DNA from: Cryptomeria japonica
Lineage: Eukaryota > Streptophyta > Pinopsida > Cupressales > Cupressaceae
Assembly (NCBI RefSeq): GCF_030272615.1
Contig: NC_081412.1
Location: 478,181,657-478,245,656, forward strand
Direction: 5' to 3'
Length of the DNA: 64,000 nt
Shown: positions 21,699 through 30,836 of the stretch, piece after piece
Position numbering within the stretch: the stretch's first letter is position 1
Layout: each line of letters begins with the position of its first letter
Notes under the pieces: model-generated
Told to the model about the DNA's origin: nothing
Seen by the model: the letters and a program-made list of their open reading frames with translations, nothing else
The model's database searches: none
Translations under genes and position numbers: made by a program

Positions 21699-22962
21699 AG
21701 GGTCCTCCAGAGTTTGATTCACTACCTTCAGAGCAAGCACTCCAGGTCTGGTCTTCGTTTGAGGTCTCCAGGACTCCGTTTGAGATACTTTCTGTTTTTA
21801 GCAGTCCTGCTATTTATAGCCAGTAGGTTGGGCAAGGATAGATTATGGTTTGGCAGTCTCCAGTTCAGATGGCAGACATTTCTGATGAATACTTAGAGAG
21901 ATATTAATATTCAATTATTTTTAATAAAATATTAAATGGCGAACTTTAATGTTTTAATGTTTTAAAAAGTCACTTTAAGTTATAACTTAAGTGAGGGTCT
22001 ATTTCTCATCAGATGGGGCCAGTTTTTATATTAAATGGAAGATGATTTATTTTTGACACTTCAATAGTCATAAATAAATAATAAAAGCTAAAACATCATT
22101 AAAGGCCAAGTCGCACCTTTCTTGGGAATCGCGCCAACCCTAAATGGAGAAGATTAAAGAAGATTTTAGGTCTTCTTTTTTATTATGCCAAGTTTTGATA
22201 TTTTTGTTTGGAGCTCTGAGAGGAGTTTGGCCTAGGGTTTCAGCAGAAGATTCTTCTGCAGTGATCAGAGGTATCGGTACAGGAAAACGTGGGATTCTTG
22301 TGCAACAGCATCAGAGGTTGTGAAATATCAGCTGATCTTGCTCTTTCAGTTGGTTTTATCCAGAAACCAAGATTGGACAGATTGGAAAGGGGTTTATTAA
22401 TTTTTATGCAAAAGATTGATTGCAGCCGCAGAGTCAGAACAGAGGCAGGAATAGGTGTGTGACAGATGGGGGTTTTGTGCATGTACAGCTTGCTGATCTG
22501 CCGTACCTTTCTTCCTTGAAAGGGTACGATTTTTGCTGAGGAGGAGTCCAAAAATTCCGAAACAAATGCCAGAAGGGACGCCTTGCCAATGTCTTTCCAT
22601 CGGGCTAACATGCGAGTATTTCGGGTCAGTTTAAAATAAATTGCAGCTTGCTGTCATAAAATCTGTGCATGACCAGCAATAGGAAAATAAGGGTTTTAAC
22701 AGAATATACTGGTATTTATCAGTTCTTCTCTAGCTTGTTATTTTTATTTGAGTATTAAATAAATGATGAACGGATGTAATGAGGGTTTGATCAGTGTTGT
22801 TGAATATAAATTGATTTCCAGCAAATACCATTAGTTGCTTTTTGTGCTTAAGATTGTCAAAATTCTATTTGCTGTCATTATTTGCAAAGAACACACTTAA
22901 AACGCAACAGGTTCAGCAAAACATTAGTTGTCTCAGTTGAGGGCCTTTTTGAGGTTCTTACA
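21684..22962 (+). repeat. Gypsy 3' LTR, 5'-truncated
   Basis: It matches 16668-17947 base for base with about 30 differences and the same length to within one base, but lacks the first 68 or so LTR bases. The breakpoint shares GCTGATGAGG with the 5' LTR, so a deletion with short homology is likely. Confidence 0.85.
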
Positions 22963-22967
22963 CATGA

Positions 22968-24175
22968 TGATGAGCTCATTGAGGGTAGATCGTCTAGAAA
23001 CAAGAGCAAACATCAACATACAATTAATTTTGCTTGCATGGCCAACATTCACAATATTTATGAGCTTTAGACATTCAGAGGCTAAGGGTATACCTAAGTG
23101 GGAATAAGCTATGGAAGTTGAACACCATAGTCTTCTGAAGAACAACACTTGGGTCCTCTTTGATCTTCCACTTGGGAAGAAGCCCATTGGTTGGAAATGG
23201 GTGTATAAAGTTAAGTATAAGGTTGATGGAACCCTTGATAAGTACAAGGCACATTTAGTTGCTTGGGGCTTCTCATAGAAAGTGGGCATTGACTATGAGG
23301 TGACTTTTGGTCCTACAGCCAAAATGAGTACAATTCGGCTTGTCCTTGCCATGTTGGCCCAGTTTGGTCGGAAAGTCCATCAAATAGACGTCAAGAGTGC
23401 ATTATTCAATGGTGATTTGCAGGAAGAAGTCTATATGATGCAACCTCCAGGATTCAAGGGTGCCGGTAAAGAACACTAGGTATGCAGACTTGTGAAAGCA
23501 CTCTAAGGCCTAAAATAGGCTCCTCGGCTTGGTACATAAAAATTGATAAGTACCTCAGTGATCAAGGCTTTCAAAAGAGTCCTTTCGATTCCAATCTGGA
23601 TGTCAAAACTACTGGTGGTGATATTCTTTTGCTTGTCATGTATGTTGATGATTTAATTATTATTGGTAGATCGACACTTTTGATCGAGTAGATCAAACAG
23701 AGTTTGTGCCAGTCCTTTGACATGACAAACTTGGGACTTTTGCATTACTACTTAGGTGTAGAGGTTTGGCAAACTGATGGCAGTATCTTTATCTCTTAGG
23801 CAAAGTATGCCAAGAGTCTACTTGATAAGTTTCAGATGTAGGATTGCAAACTTGCCTCTTCACTTGTGGAAAAAGGGTTGAAGTTGTTAGCCAATTCAAA
23901 TTCACCTGTGATGGACGAATCGACATTCAGGCAACTAGTGGGTAGTCTCATCTATCTTACCGCCACTAGACCTGACATCAGTTATGCAGTTAGCTACACC
24001 CCTCGCTTTCTGATAGCTCCTAAAGCTGACCACTGGGTTGCAGCGAAGCGTGTGTTGAGATATGTGAAGGGCACTTCTGACTTTGGCATTTTGTATGGCA
24101 GAAGCAAAGATCGTAGACTTATTGGTTTCACAGACTTAGATTGGGCAGGTTCTGTTGACAATAGGAGGTCCACAT
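22968..24175 (+). pseudogene. Copia-1 reverse transcriptase and first part of RNase H
   Basis: The reading resumes in the linker before RT (DELIEGRSSRNKSKHQ, then NFACMANIHNIYEL). It continues through GWKWVYKVKYKVDGTLDKYK, then YEVTFGPTAKMSTIRLVLAM (23297), FGRKVHQIDVKSALFNGDLQ, and the catalytic VMYVDDLIIIG (YVDD at 23641-23652). FRQLVGSLIYLTATRPDISY and LIGFTDLDWAGSVDNRRSTS of RNase H follow. Stops and frameshifts occur throughout, for example GAACAC-TAG at 23477-23479, which matches a stop in copia-2. The hAT-like element interrupts the RNase H at 24176. These are the standard Ty1/copia RT and RNase H blocks, so the identity is secure. Confidence 0.85.
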
Positions 24176-24365
24176 CATAGTTTTAAAACTCGTGGACTCG
24201 CCACGGACTCGCCACGGACTCGCGAGTCCATGGGAGCCACGAGTCGACTCGCCAAGGACTCGCGATGCGAGTGCTGGCGAGTCCATCTGAAAGACTCGCG
24301 AGTCTTTTGCAAGGACTCGCGTGAGTCTTTTGCATGGACTCGCGAGTCTTTCAGATGGACTCGTG
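24176..24365. repeat. Left subterminal ACTCG array of hAT-like element
   Basis: More than a dozen ACTCG or CGAGT pentamers in about 180 bases, commonly as GGACTCGC or the palindrome ACTCGCGAGTC. Right counterpart: 25105-25195. Clustered subterminal motifs are known transposase-binding sites in hAT elements; that role here is inferred. Confidence 0.75.
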
Positions 24366-24494
24366 CGACCCAGAGAAAATGTCATGCAAGCTTTAAAATT
24401 GAGTTTAACATGTGAAAAAATTAGGTCTCTCCGTCAGGATTCATATATGGAATATAACATTTAAGTATAAGTGATAAAAGGAAATGTCACTTAT

Positions 24495-24815
24495 ACTTTA
24501 AGTTATATTCCATATATACTGTCAGGATGTTTGAGAGTGGTTTCGGACCTCCAGGAGTTATAATGCAAAATCTAGTTTTTGGAGGATTCTTCAATTTTCC
24601 AGACTTAGTCAGATTTCAGGATCAGGAAGACATTCCAGACTTAGCCAAATTTCAGGGCATTTGAAGATCAAGATGACATTCCAGACTTTAAGTTATATTC
24701 CATATATACTGTCAGGATGTTTGAGAGTGGTTTCGAACCTCCAGGAGTTATAATGCAAAATCTAGTTTTTGGAGGATTCTTCAATTTTCCAGACTTAGTC
24801 AAATTTTAGGATCTT
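24495..24815 (+). repeat. 190-bp direct duplication inside hAT-like element
   Basis: Units start at 24495 and 24685 (ACTTTAAGTTATATTCC...) and run to CAGACTTAGTCA. The shared sequence appears as reverse complement in giant LTR copy B at about 51330-51480, including an AT-rich foldback. Confidence 0.75.
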
Positions 24816-25213
24816 TCGGCGATGCCCCTTGACCCCAACTTGGGGGCGTTGCCCCGAAACCCCTGTCGAAAAATATGGGGGGAAATTGCGCCGATGGAAG
24901 TAGGGAAAATTTAACCTCCGAGTCTGATTAGGCTCCATATAAAAGCATAATTAGCATTGAAGAAATCTTGGTATTATACATTTTAGAGTTGAAAGTTTGA
25001 AACTATGAGTATGTGACGTGTAATGTTTCAATTATGGCTCTTATGTTCTCTAAATGCATTAATTTCTTTATGTTTTTTTGTAAAACTACGGTTTTTTTTT
25101 TTGCCGAGTCCTTGCCGAGTCTTTCACGAGTCTTTCACGAGTCCGAGTCCGAGTCCAAATTTTTGGTTTGCCGAGTCCGTGGCGAGTCCGAGTTTTTCAA
25201 CTATGGTCCACAT

Positions 25214-25638
25214 TTGGGTATGTCTTCATTTTGGGAACATGTACAGTCACATGGACCAGCAAGAAGCAATAGGCAGTAGCTCTATCCTTGACCAAAGCAT
25301 AATATCGAGGAACTGTTAAAGCAACTTGTGAGGTAGTTTGGCTTCAAAGGATGCTTTTTGACATGCAAATGTCTCAAGCAGGGCCTTCACCCCTCTATTG
25401 TGACAATCAAGGGATGCTGAAACTTGCCAAAAATTTGGTCTTCCATGAAAGAACAAAGCATGTTGAGCTTCATTAACATTTCATCAAATAGCTTGTCGAA
25501 GACGGATCAGTTTAGTTGCAGTATGTTCCAACTGAGGATGAAATTGTGGGCATCCTCACCAAGTCTTTGAGCCCAGACAAGTTTGTAAAATTTATGGGGC
25601 AACTTGGTGTAGTTGACAGATTGACCATTAAGGGAGGG
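25214..25638 (+). pseudogene. Copia-1 RNase H end and polypurine tract
   Basis: This is the continuation of RNase H after the hAT-like insertion: CEVVWLQRMLFDMQMSQAGP, then [27 protein letters not shown]-stop, LQYVPTEDEIVGILTKSLSP and [15 protein letters not shown]-stop at the pol end. The polypurine tract AAGGGAGGG (25630-25638) directly abuts the 3' LTR. Stops at HFIK-stop and SV-stop confirm decay. Copia-2 has the parallel end at 63350-63604. Confidence 0.8.
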
Positions 25639-25831
25639 TATTAGAATAATATTAGCATATCTTAATTAATGGTCAATATTGTATATTTACTGTATTTTTT
25701 AGGTTCATTAGAATGTTTCTAATTTTGGTTTCAGTGAACAATTGTTTCATTAAGGAAACATTGTCTTATGTAATTGCTATATGAACTCTTGTTCGTTTGT
25801 AAATAATTCAATGCATTTTACCAAATCTTCA
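25639..25831 (+). repeat. Copia-1 3' LTR
   Basis: TATTAGAATAATATTAG...AAATCTTCA, matching the 5' LTR apart from substitutions and the 25-base segment missing from the 5' copy. Followed by TSD CACAC. Confidence 0.8.
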
Positions 25832-25836
25832 CACAC

Positions 25837-28599
25837 ATCGCACAAGCTAAAAGGACCTTTGATGCTGGCTATGACTTGCTCGTGGTCTTGTGCTTTGCAA
25901 GTGTTTCTGTTGGGGTGTGTCCATTCAGAGCTTGAACCGTACATATTTTGGATGATCTTGATCTTTAAGATTTAATATCATTGATATAAGTTTCTCCTCT
26001 AGCTTTGTAAAAGGTAGATAATCATCATGAGAGTATGTGTATACTATTTTGTGATGCCTTGTTTCCCTTACATGGACCATCCGTTTCTTTGCATGATGTT
26101 TGTCTCTTAGGACACTTCGTACACCTTTTTTGATACTTTGTTTCCCCCACCAAGAAACTTTTGATTTTATATTTGATATAAGTTGAGATTATCATTTTCA
26201 AATCTGTCATTTATGTATTTGTGCACCTTTTCATACCAATTTAGAATGACGATTTATCATAGTTTGATTTCCACATAATATGTCATAAATATACCTTACA
26301 ACTACTATCCTATCTGCATGCCCAAGTTGTTTACAGGCGGCTAGTATGGAAATGGGAAACAATATAACTTATTTTAGTTATAATTTTGTTTAACATAAAT
26401 ACAATTGGTTGGGATGGCTTAATATGAAGTAGATTGAAGAGAAATTTTGTTCATATAAGTGAATAATATAGGATAATAATTTGTTCACCTCTTAGGTGCA
26501 AAAAGTGCTAATTGAACCAATCGTGCTTATGAGAAATGGGTCAATGAGGATAGCCTCAAAACAATGCAGCTGAATCCTGATGAATAATCACATAATGATA
26601 ATTTTTAAATCTCAACTGTAATATATTGATTTCCCTTAAACATTTTTAGATTGATGATTGATCCCATTTTTGTTGGAGAGTACATATAGTAGTGATGAAA
26701 AGGTTTTATAGTGGTTGGCACTTGCATGATTTTAAGATTTTTGAAGTCTATTTAATCTTTATATATATATGGAAATGTTGGAGTGCTGTGCAAGTGTGGA
26801 TATAGCTCAACTTTGGCTACCATCTTTGTCAAAAAAAAAATGTCTGTTGTATGACGGTGACCTTGCCATAGCCATTATTCCCATGTAATATGAATATCAA
26901 TCTTTGTTCTTAGCAAGAGAATTATGGTACCTTTCTCTTACTCTATTAAATTAATATACATTGTAATATCAATGCACTGCAATGCATATGAACACTTTAT
27001 CACTTGTTTTCTCTGTAGTCAACTATTTTGGCTTTCTTTAACAGCATTTACTTCAATAATTCTGTAGACAGTCTTTTGCAAATTTATATATTTAATGCTG
27101 TTCAGATTTTTATAACAGTCAGAGTAGGTAGTTGTTTGTAATCCTATGTATCAAAGAAAGCTCAATATGCAATGTGCACAACTAGGCAATATATTAATTA
27201 CAAAATTCATATTCTTGTATAGTTATAAGTTGCACAGCTAGGCAAGATGAGTTACGTATCTCATGTTATTGACAGATTCTAGACTATGCATTCGAGAGAA
27301 TGGGCGCTGAAGGTACACAATTTAACATTAACACTTTCTCTTAACTATTTTGTATTTGTATACTCACATTGTGACAATCAAGATGGGAATATTTAAACTC
27401 TTTGTATTTCCTCCCCTCTGTCTATCCTCCCCCCTCTGTCTATCCTCCCAAGATGCTTTTCATTTCATGCTACATATATTTGTGTTCGGAGCAATCAGCA
27501 ATGTTCTTATTGAGTTAGATCTAGAACGATATTAGCAATGGAGGGCTACTTTCATAGAAAAATCAAATAAATGTATTTGTTTCTTGTCAAGCACATATAG
27601 AATACTACATAAGAAAAATATAAAGGAAATAAATGAATTTGTTTTTAGTGAAGCACATATACAATGATATATAAGTGGACTATAAAGGAAGCTCATATTC
27701 AAATGTCATAGTGTAAAAACTGTAGTCACTTACACATGCATTTGCAACTATCTGTCAATGAATTATTAGGTCAGAATGTAGATAGACAGAGAACATTCTC
27801 ATTTACTGTATTTCTAGTATTACGCAATGAAAAATGTGCAGAAGAAAAATAACAAGAAGCAAAAAATGGCTTTCCTCAAAAAATATGTGGAGCTTCAACT
27901 TTATGTATCTATCTTTTTACTTTTTATTTTGACAGTGACAAGTTTGAATGATTTCCATGCTATCAGACCTTGATCTTTGCATGCTTTTGTAGCTGTAAAA
28001 GTGTGAAGGTAAGCTGTGAGGCAGTGCAGTTAAGATAGTCTGGTTGAAGCTCATATCCAGTCTCTTAATTACTCTAAAGCAATATATGAAGCCATTATTT
28101 GAGCTCAAAACGTTCCACAATCTCTTTGATCCCTATGAGCTTGTCTTTTTGTAAACAGTTTGTTAAGTTTAAATGAGAAACGATACCAACAAACCTATAT
28201 AGGAGAAGCAATGCTAAGTTAAATATTAAATGCAATAAAAAAAAGTGCACACCATATAACATGATTATTTACCTTGGGGAACACTCTTTTGGAAAAAACC
28301 TAGCAAAAACAACACTCACTGTATTAACTCAACTCTTCACAATATAATAAAATAATATATTTTTCATTTGTGCTCAACTCTAATCTTTTTGCAAGTATTT
28401 ATGGGTACATCACTATAGGCAACTACTAAGCATTATTACAAAACAATGGGCAAAAAATCACCTATAATAGCCCGAAAAATATGACCACTCATTCCCTAGC
28501 TGGGGTGCAGCCTTGTAGGAGATGCAATGTATACAAATCATATCCAACAAATCTTCCACTTGTTGATAGTTTGCATAGGGGCAAATGCACACATCAATG
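25837..28599. other. Unassigned AT-rich sequence
   Basis: About 2.7 kb with no supported gene. A pyrimidine-rich run with repeated CCCCTCTGTCTATCCTC sits near 27413-27447. A minus-strand ORF at 27917-28120 contains a weak LRR-like stretch (KRLDMSFNQTILTALPHSL) that I do not consider enough to call. The left end may continue the old gypsy remnant interrupted by copia-1. Confidence 0.35.
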
Positions 28600-29880
28600 A
28601 ATTGCTAAGAGTGAGCATTCTTATTGATTTCTTGTACCAAGAAGACTTCCCATTGCTAGCTGACTTCATCTACAATTCAACAACATTCTCTAATGTGTTA
28701 TCTCAACAATACCTTTTTGTCTCCAACCTTGTCTCTAACAAAAACATATTACAAATCAATGTCTTGTTCAAGTATAATAAGTGGGGTTCTTTGCCAAGAA
28801 AATTGCGCTTTGATAGTCACAATATATCCTTACAACTTTGTATAAGAAATCAACATCTAAACACAACTACCTTACATGCATGAGTGGCTACCACGTACTC
28901 AACTTTTGTTGTGTAAAGTTCAACAATTGCTTGCCTCTTTCTCATCCAACTGACTACACCAAACAAAATAAACACATAACCGCATGTAGATCTTCAGTAA
29001 TATATATCCTCAATTTAATTTGCACTGACAAAGCCTTCTATATTTACTAATCTGTCCATCTCAGGGTTTCCATGGCAGTAGATTGCATAATTTGAATTAC
29101 TGCACAAATATTTGAAGATCCTTTTTACTATAGCCCAATGTTCCTTCACTGTGTTTGACATATGTCTGCCCAAAATTGCCATTGCACAAGCAATGTCTAA
29201 TTTGGTACTTACCAAGCTCTACATGAGACTTGCAATAACATCTGCATATGAACACATGTCTTCAATATCCTAATGTCTTGGGATATTGTTTTATAGATAA
29301 TTTAAAATCAATAGACATAGGAAAGTTAAAATGGTTAGATTCTTGCATTCTAAACCCTTGCAATATATTATCAACATATTTCTGTTGATTCAACCAAAGT
29401 TTCTGGTTTAACCAATTCATTTTAATTTCTATGCTCAAAAAATTGTAGCACCAAGATCCTTCATATCAAATTATGATTAGTGTTGAGATTTAACATCTTT
29501 GATTTTTTTCTTCTTGCTTCTAGCTAGCAACATATCATTAACATATAATACCATGATAACAAAATGGTCACCAACCTCTTTGACATATACATAGTGATCA
29601 ACTTCGCTTTGTATAAACCCATGTTTGAGCACATAATAATCAAATTTTTGATACCCCAGCATGGGTGATTGGTGTAGGCCATAAAGGGACTCCTTCAACC
29701 TACAAACCAAGCTTTTTCCATTAACTCTAAAATTTTATAGTTGTGACATATTTCTTCTTCAATATCATTTACAAAAGTTATCTTCACATCCATTTGTTTT
29801 ACTTCAAGATGAAATGCAATACTAATAGCTAAAAGAAATCTAATATAATTTAGCTTAAAAAAAGAGAGAAGATGTCAAAT
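28600..29880 (-). pseudogene. Ty1/copia RT-RNase H fragment (minus strand)
   Basis: On the minus strand the blocks run in copia order. MDVKITFVNDIEEEI lies at about 29800-29750; RLKESLYGLHQSPMLGYQKF and VIMVLYVNDMLLA (YVDD-type, middle Asp replaced by Asn) are in 29477-29710. STKLDIACAMAILGRHMS and KEHWAIVKRIFKYLCSNSNY follow (29015-29215). Pieces of RNase H end near 28870-28620 (VEYVVATHACKVV). Frameshifts and stops are frequent and no LTRs were identified. The sequence is closer to the KESLYGLKQSPRQW type of plant copia elements than to copia-1 and copia-2, so it is a separate family. The lineage name is not assigned. Confidence 0.75.
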
Positions 29881-30050
29881 GAAGTAAGTATTGAATCTAC
29901 AGCGAATGGCAAGGAGTTGTGATATTGATATTATGAGGCCTGTAAGGCTGCAACTTCGAACCCTTAAAGGCTTATGGTTCTACAATTTGCAGGGTCTGCA
30001 TTTTGCTTGCCTTGGGAGCAGGTGTTAGGGGGGTATGGGATTTACTCTCC

Positions 30051-30177
30051 CTTTATTTATTTATTTATTTTTGGTTCTTTTAGATGTATAGTTACTGTTG
30101 AGACATGGACCAGCTAGGACTTGAACCTAGGACATTCCAGACGCTGCTGGAGTGATCTACCACTGAGCTACTGGCCC
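30051..30177 (-). mobile_element. SINE-like element with tRNA-like head
   Basis: On the minus strand a tRNA-like 71-mer (30177 down to 30107) has a 7-bp acceptor stem (GGGCCAG with CTGGTCC), a D-arm GCTC-AGTGGTA-GATC with one mismatch, an anticodon stem TCCAG/CTGGA with only a 6-base loop, and a perfect T-arm CTAGG-TTCAAGT-CCTAG. Internal polymerase III A-box (TAGCTCAGTGGTAGA) and B-box (GGTTCAAGTCC) matches are clear. About 40 bases later comes a tail of four to five AAAT units. A tRNA-derived SINE is the simplest reading; an isolated tRNA pseudogene followed by a microsatellite is the alternative. TSDs are not clear. Confidence 0.55.
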
Positions 30178-30279
30178 CTCTTTGACTAGTACATCGTCTG
30201 TCTGGGTGTGGCTTATTTCCAACACCAACAGCTGCATGGCTACACATGAAGGTCTAGGTGGCCCCCCCTCAATTGTTCT

Positions 30280-30836
30280 TCAAAGATGTCATTAATGTTG
30301 ATGAGCCCTCATCTAGAGATGATAATGTTGTTCAATTCTTGATGCTCGCAACCAATGTTGCTAGATTAGATCAGTAGTTGGAAATCCAACCTAGAACAAA
30401 TGTGTGTTTGGAGAAAAGTTTTGATCAACCAATCTTGGTCATAAATCCGAAATTGATTGTAGACAATGTGCTCTATCTTTCTAAGCATGCTTTGATTTGC
30501 AAATTCATGGGTGTAAGGATTTCTCTTCCTTTCTTGGAAGCTTGGACGCATAGAACTTGGCAACTTGAAGGAGATATGGAAGTTTATCTTAGCTACAAGT
30601 GGATATTTTTTGTTGTCTTCGCATGAATGGTAGATCGTAAATAGTTATTTTAGGAGGTCCGTTTTTCCACAATCAAGCGGGTTTATTCATCAAGCCTTGC
30701 CATGTGGGATTTGATGTGATGGAGGGGCTGTTTGCGAAAATCATAGTTTGGGTTTGCCTCCTTTGACTTCCCATGGAATTTTCTAGAGTAGATATCTTGC
30801 AATCCATAGCAATTGCTCTTGGGAAACCCTTGGTAC
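30280..30836 (+). pseudogene. Plant L1 ORF1 fragment (DUF4283 type)
   Basis: The open part (30378-30626) reads ICKFMGVRISLPFLEAWTHR then TWQLEGDMEVYLSYKWIFFV. After a stop, shifted frames give GGPFFHNQ, AGLFIKPCHVGFDVMEGLFA, VWVCL and ALGKPL. This is the DUF4283 layout of plant L1 nucleic-acid-binding ORF1 proteins (a WxxxG..V.F....F.F.F core, then GGPWxF and VWVRL..LP). It ends where giant LTR copy C begins. The L1 endonuclease piece at 33630-34120 is in the same orientation and could belong to the same element, but the ORF1 end and ORF2 start are missing between them. Confidence 0.6.

Larger units (their letters stand above)
16398..22962 (+). mobile_element. Ty3/gypsy element nested in copia-1, TSD CATGA
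   Basis: The element starts TGTGATGTCCCC and ends GGTTCTTACA, with the 5-bp repeat CATGA on both sides (16393-16397 and 22963-22967). Order: 5' LTR, degenerate Met-tRNA-type primer-binding site (17949-17960), gag, protease, RT-RNase H, integrase zinc-binding part, then an abrupt jump into the 3' LTR. Protease, RT and RNase H precede integrase, which is the gypsy order. The LTRs differ by only about 30 substitutions in 1280 bases by my count, so it is much younger than its host copia. The integrase core, the rest of pol and the first 68 or so bases of the 3' LTR are missing. Confidence 0.9.
24176..25205. mobile_element. Non-autonomous hAT-like element, TSD GTCCACAT
   Basis: It is flanked by the 8-bp direct repeat GTCCACAT (24168-24175 and 25206-25213). 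Its termini are inverted repeats CATAGTT-TTAAAACTCG and CATAGTT-GAAAAACTCG (17 bases with two mismatches, right end read as reverse complement). An 8-bp TSD is the hallmark of the hAT superfamily. There is no transposase. The first 190 bases hold a dense ACTCG array and the last 100 a dense CGAGT array, that is, inverted subterminal repeats. The middle holds a sequence shared with giant LTR copy B and a GC-rich palindromic patch (24823-24870). Removing it plus one TSD copy restores copia RNase H alignment (RRSTS then FGYVF). Confidence 0.8.
12865..25831 (+). mobile_element. Copia-1: nested, defective Ty1/copia retrotransposon
   Basis: The element is bounded by LTRs at 12865-13030 and 25639-25831 and by the direct repeat CACAC (12860-12864 and 25832-25836). 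A Met-tRNA-type primer-binding site (TGGTATCTGAG) directly follows the 5' LTR, and a purine run (AAGGGAGGG) precedes the 3' LTR. Inside are degenerate gag, protease, integrase, RT and RNase H in copia order. It is split by a Ty3/gypsy element (16398-22962, TSD CATGA) and a hAT-like element (24176-25205, TSD GTCCACAT). Without these it would be about 5.4 kb. Many stops show that it is dead. It shares family with copia-2 (59231-63784). The TSD is in a CA-rich stretch, so it is slightly less decisive than the others. Confidence 0.85.

Noticed and set aside
27917-28120. Possible leucine-rich-repeat fragment on the minus strand
   Set aside because: Only one LRR-like stretch (KRLDMSFNQTILTALP) in a 67-residue ORF; neighbouring frames show no further repeats.
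30107-30177. Functional nuclear tRNA gene
   Set aside because: A 6-base anticodon loop and a D-stem mismatch make a working tRNA unlikely; the AAAT tail points to a SINE.
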